Shown piece after piece: positions 63,966-64,000 of a stretch of DNA of 64,000 bases (position 1 is the stretch's first letter; every line of letters starts with the position of its first letter). The position numbers were made by a program, and so were the translations under genes. The stretch is from Pseudomonas sp. TH31. Its GTDB lineage: Bacteria; Pseudomonadota; Gammaproteobacteria; Pseudomonadales; Pseudomonadaceae. Below the pieces are notes generated by a model. That model worked only from the letters and a program-made list of their open reading frames with translations. It was not told the DNA's origin and ran no database searches. Location of the stretch: NCBI RefSeq assembly GCF_016650815.1, contig NZ_JAEKEZ010000029.1:186001-250000 (forward strand). The letters are read 5' to 3'.

Positions 63966-64000
63966 TTAACGCACGCGACGCAGATAGCCATCTGGCGCGA
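63966..64000 (-). CDS. Possible 3' end of the next gene
   Basis: On the minus strand an open frame from the window edge gives APDGYLRRVR then TAA at 63966. It may be the C-terminus of a gene lying beyond the window, about 50 bases before the large glycosyltransferase. It is too short to identify. Confidence 0.25.
   Translation of the reverse strand, partial: APDGYLRRVR

Overview
The window is a GC-rich chromosomal segment from a fluorescent Pseudomonas, most likely of the P. fluorescens group. The evidence is the gene order of the ccm and flagellar/chemotaxis loci, a short flagellin beside a pseudaminic-acid cluster, many dispersed REP-like repeats with the core GTAGGAGCTGCCGAAGGCTG, and flagellar promoters of the sigma-54 and sigma-28 kinds. 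No strain can be named from the sequence alone.

Layout. 1-3400: ordinary accessory genes (end of an MFS transporter, an interrupted hicB antitoxin, a peroxiredoxin-like protein, an SDR oxidoreductase, a LysR regulator). 3566-10948 (minus): a small lipoprotein and the complete cytochrome c maturation operon ccmABCDEFGHI, including a 58-residue ccmD. 11159-13050 (plus): a two-gene unit pairing a FliK-like protein with a free-standing FlhB C-domain-like protein. 13151-51601 (minus): a nearly complete polar-flagellum and chemotaxis locus. In transcription order this is fliC, flaG, fliD, fliS, fliT, fleQ, fleS, fleR, fliEFGHIJ, hsbA-hsbR-hptB, fliK, fliLMNOPQR, flhB, flhA, flhF, fleN, fliA, cheYZAB, motCD, parC, parP, cheW and a DUF2802 gene. 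51845-63914 (minus): flagellin glycosylation genes, namely a Maf-type glycosyltransferase with a small unknown partner, a FabH-like ketosynthase, pseI, a pseG-pseH fusion, pseF, a methyltransferase, pseC, pseB and a 974-residue multi-module glycosyltransferase.

How it works together. PseB-PseC-PseH-PseG-PseI-PseF is a full route from UDP-GlcNAc to CMP-pseudaminic acid. The Maf-type and large glycosyltransferases are then candidates for putting a glycan on FliC, perhaps after methylation or acylation. FleQ, FleS/FleR and FliA plus the promoter motifs fit the Pseudomonas hierarchy: GG-N10-GC sigma-54 elements lie before fleS, fliE, fliK, fliL and flhA, and sigma-28 elements lie before fliC and fliS.

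Caution. Nine otherwise intact genes (lipoprotein, DUF2802, cheW, cheB, cheA, flhA, hsbR, fliF, maf) each carry one apparent single-base loss in a homopolymer, after which the correct protein continues in another frame. This pattern looks like uncorrected sequencing error rather than gene decay. These genes are annotated here across the frame break.
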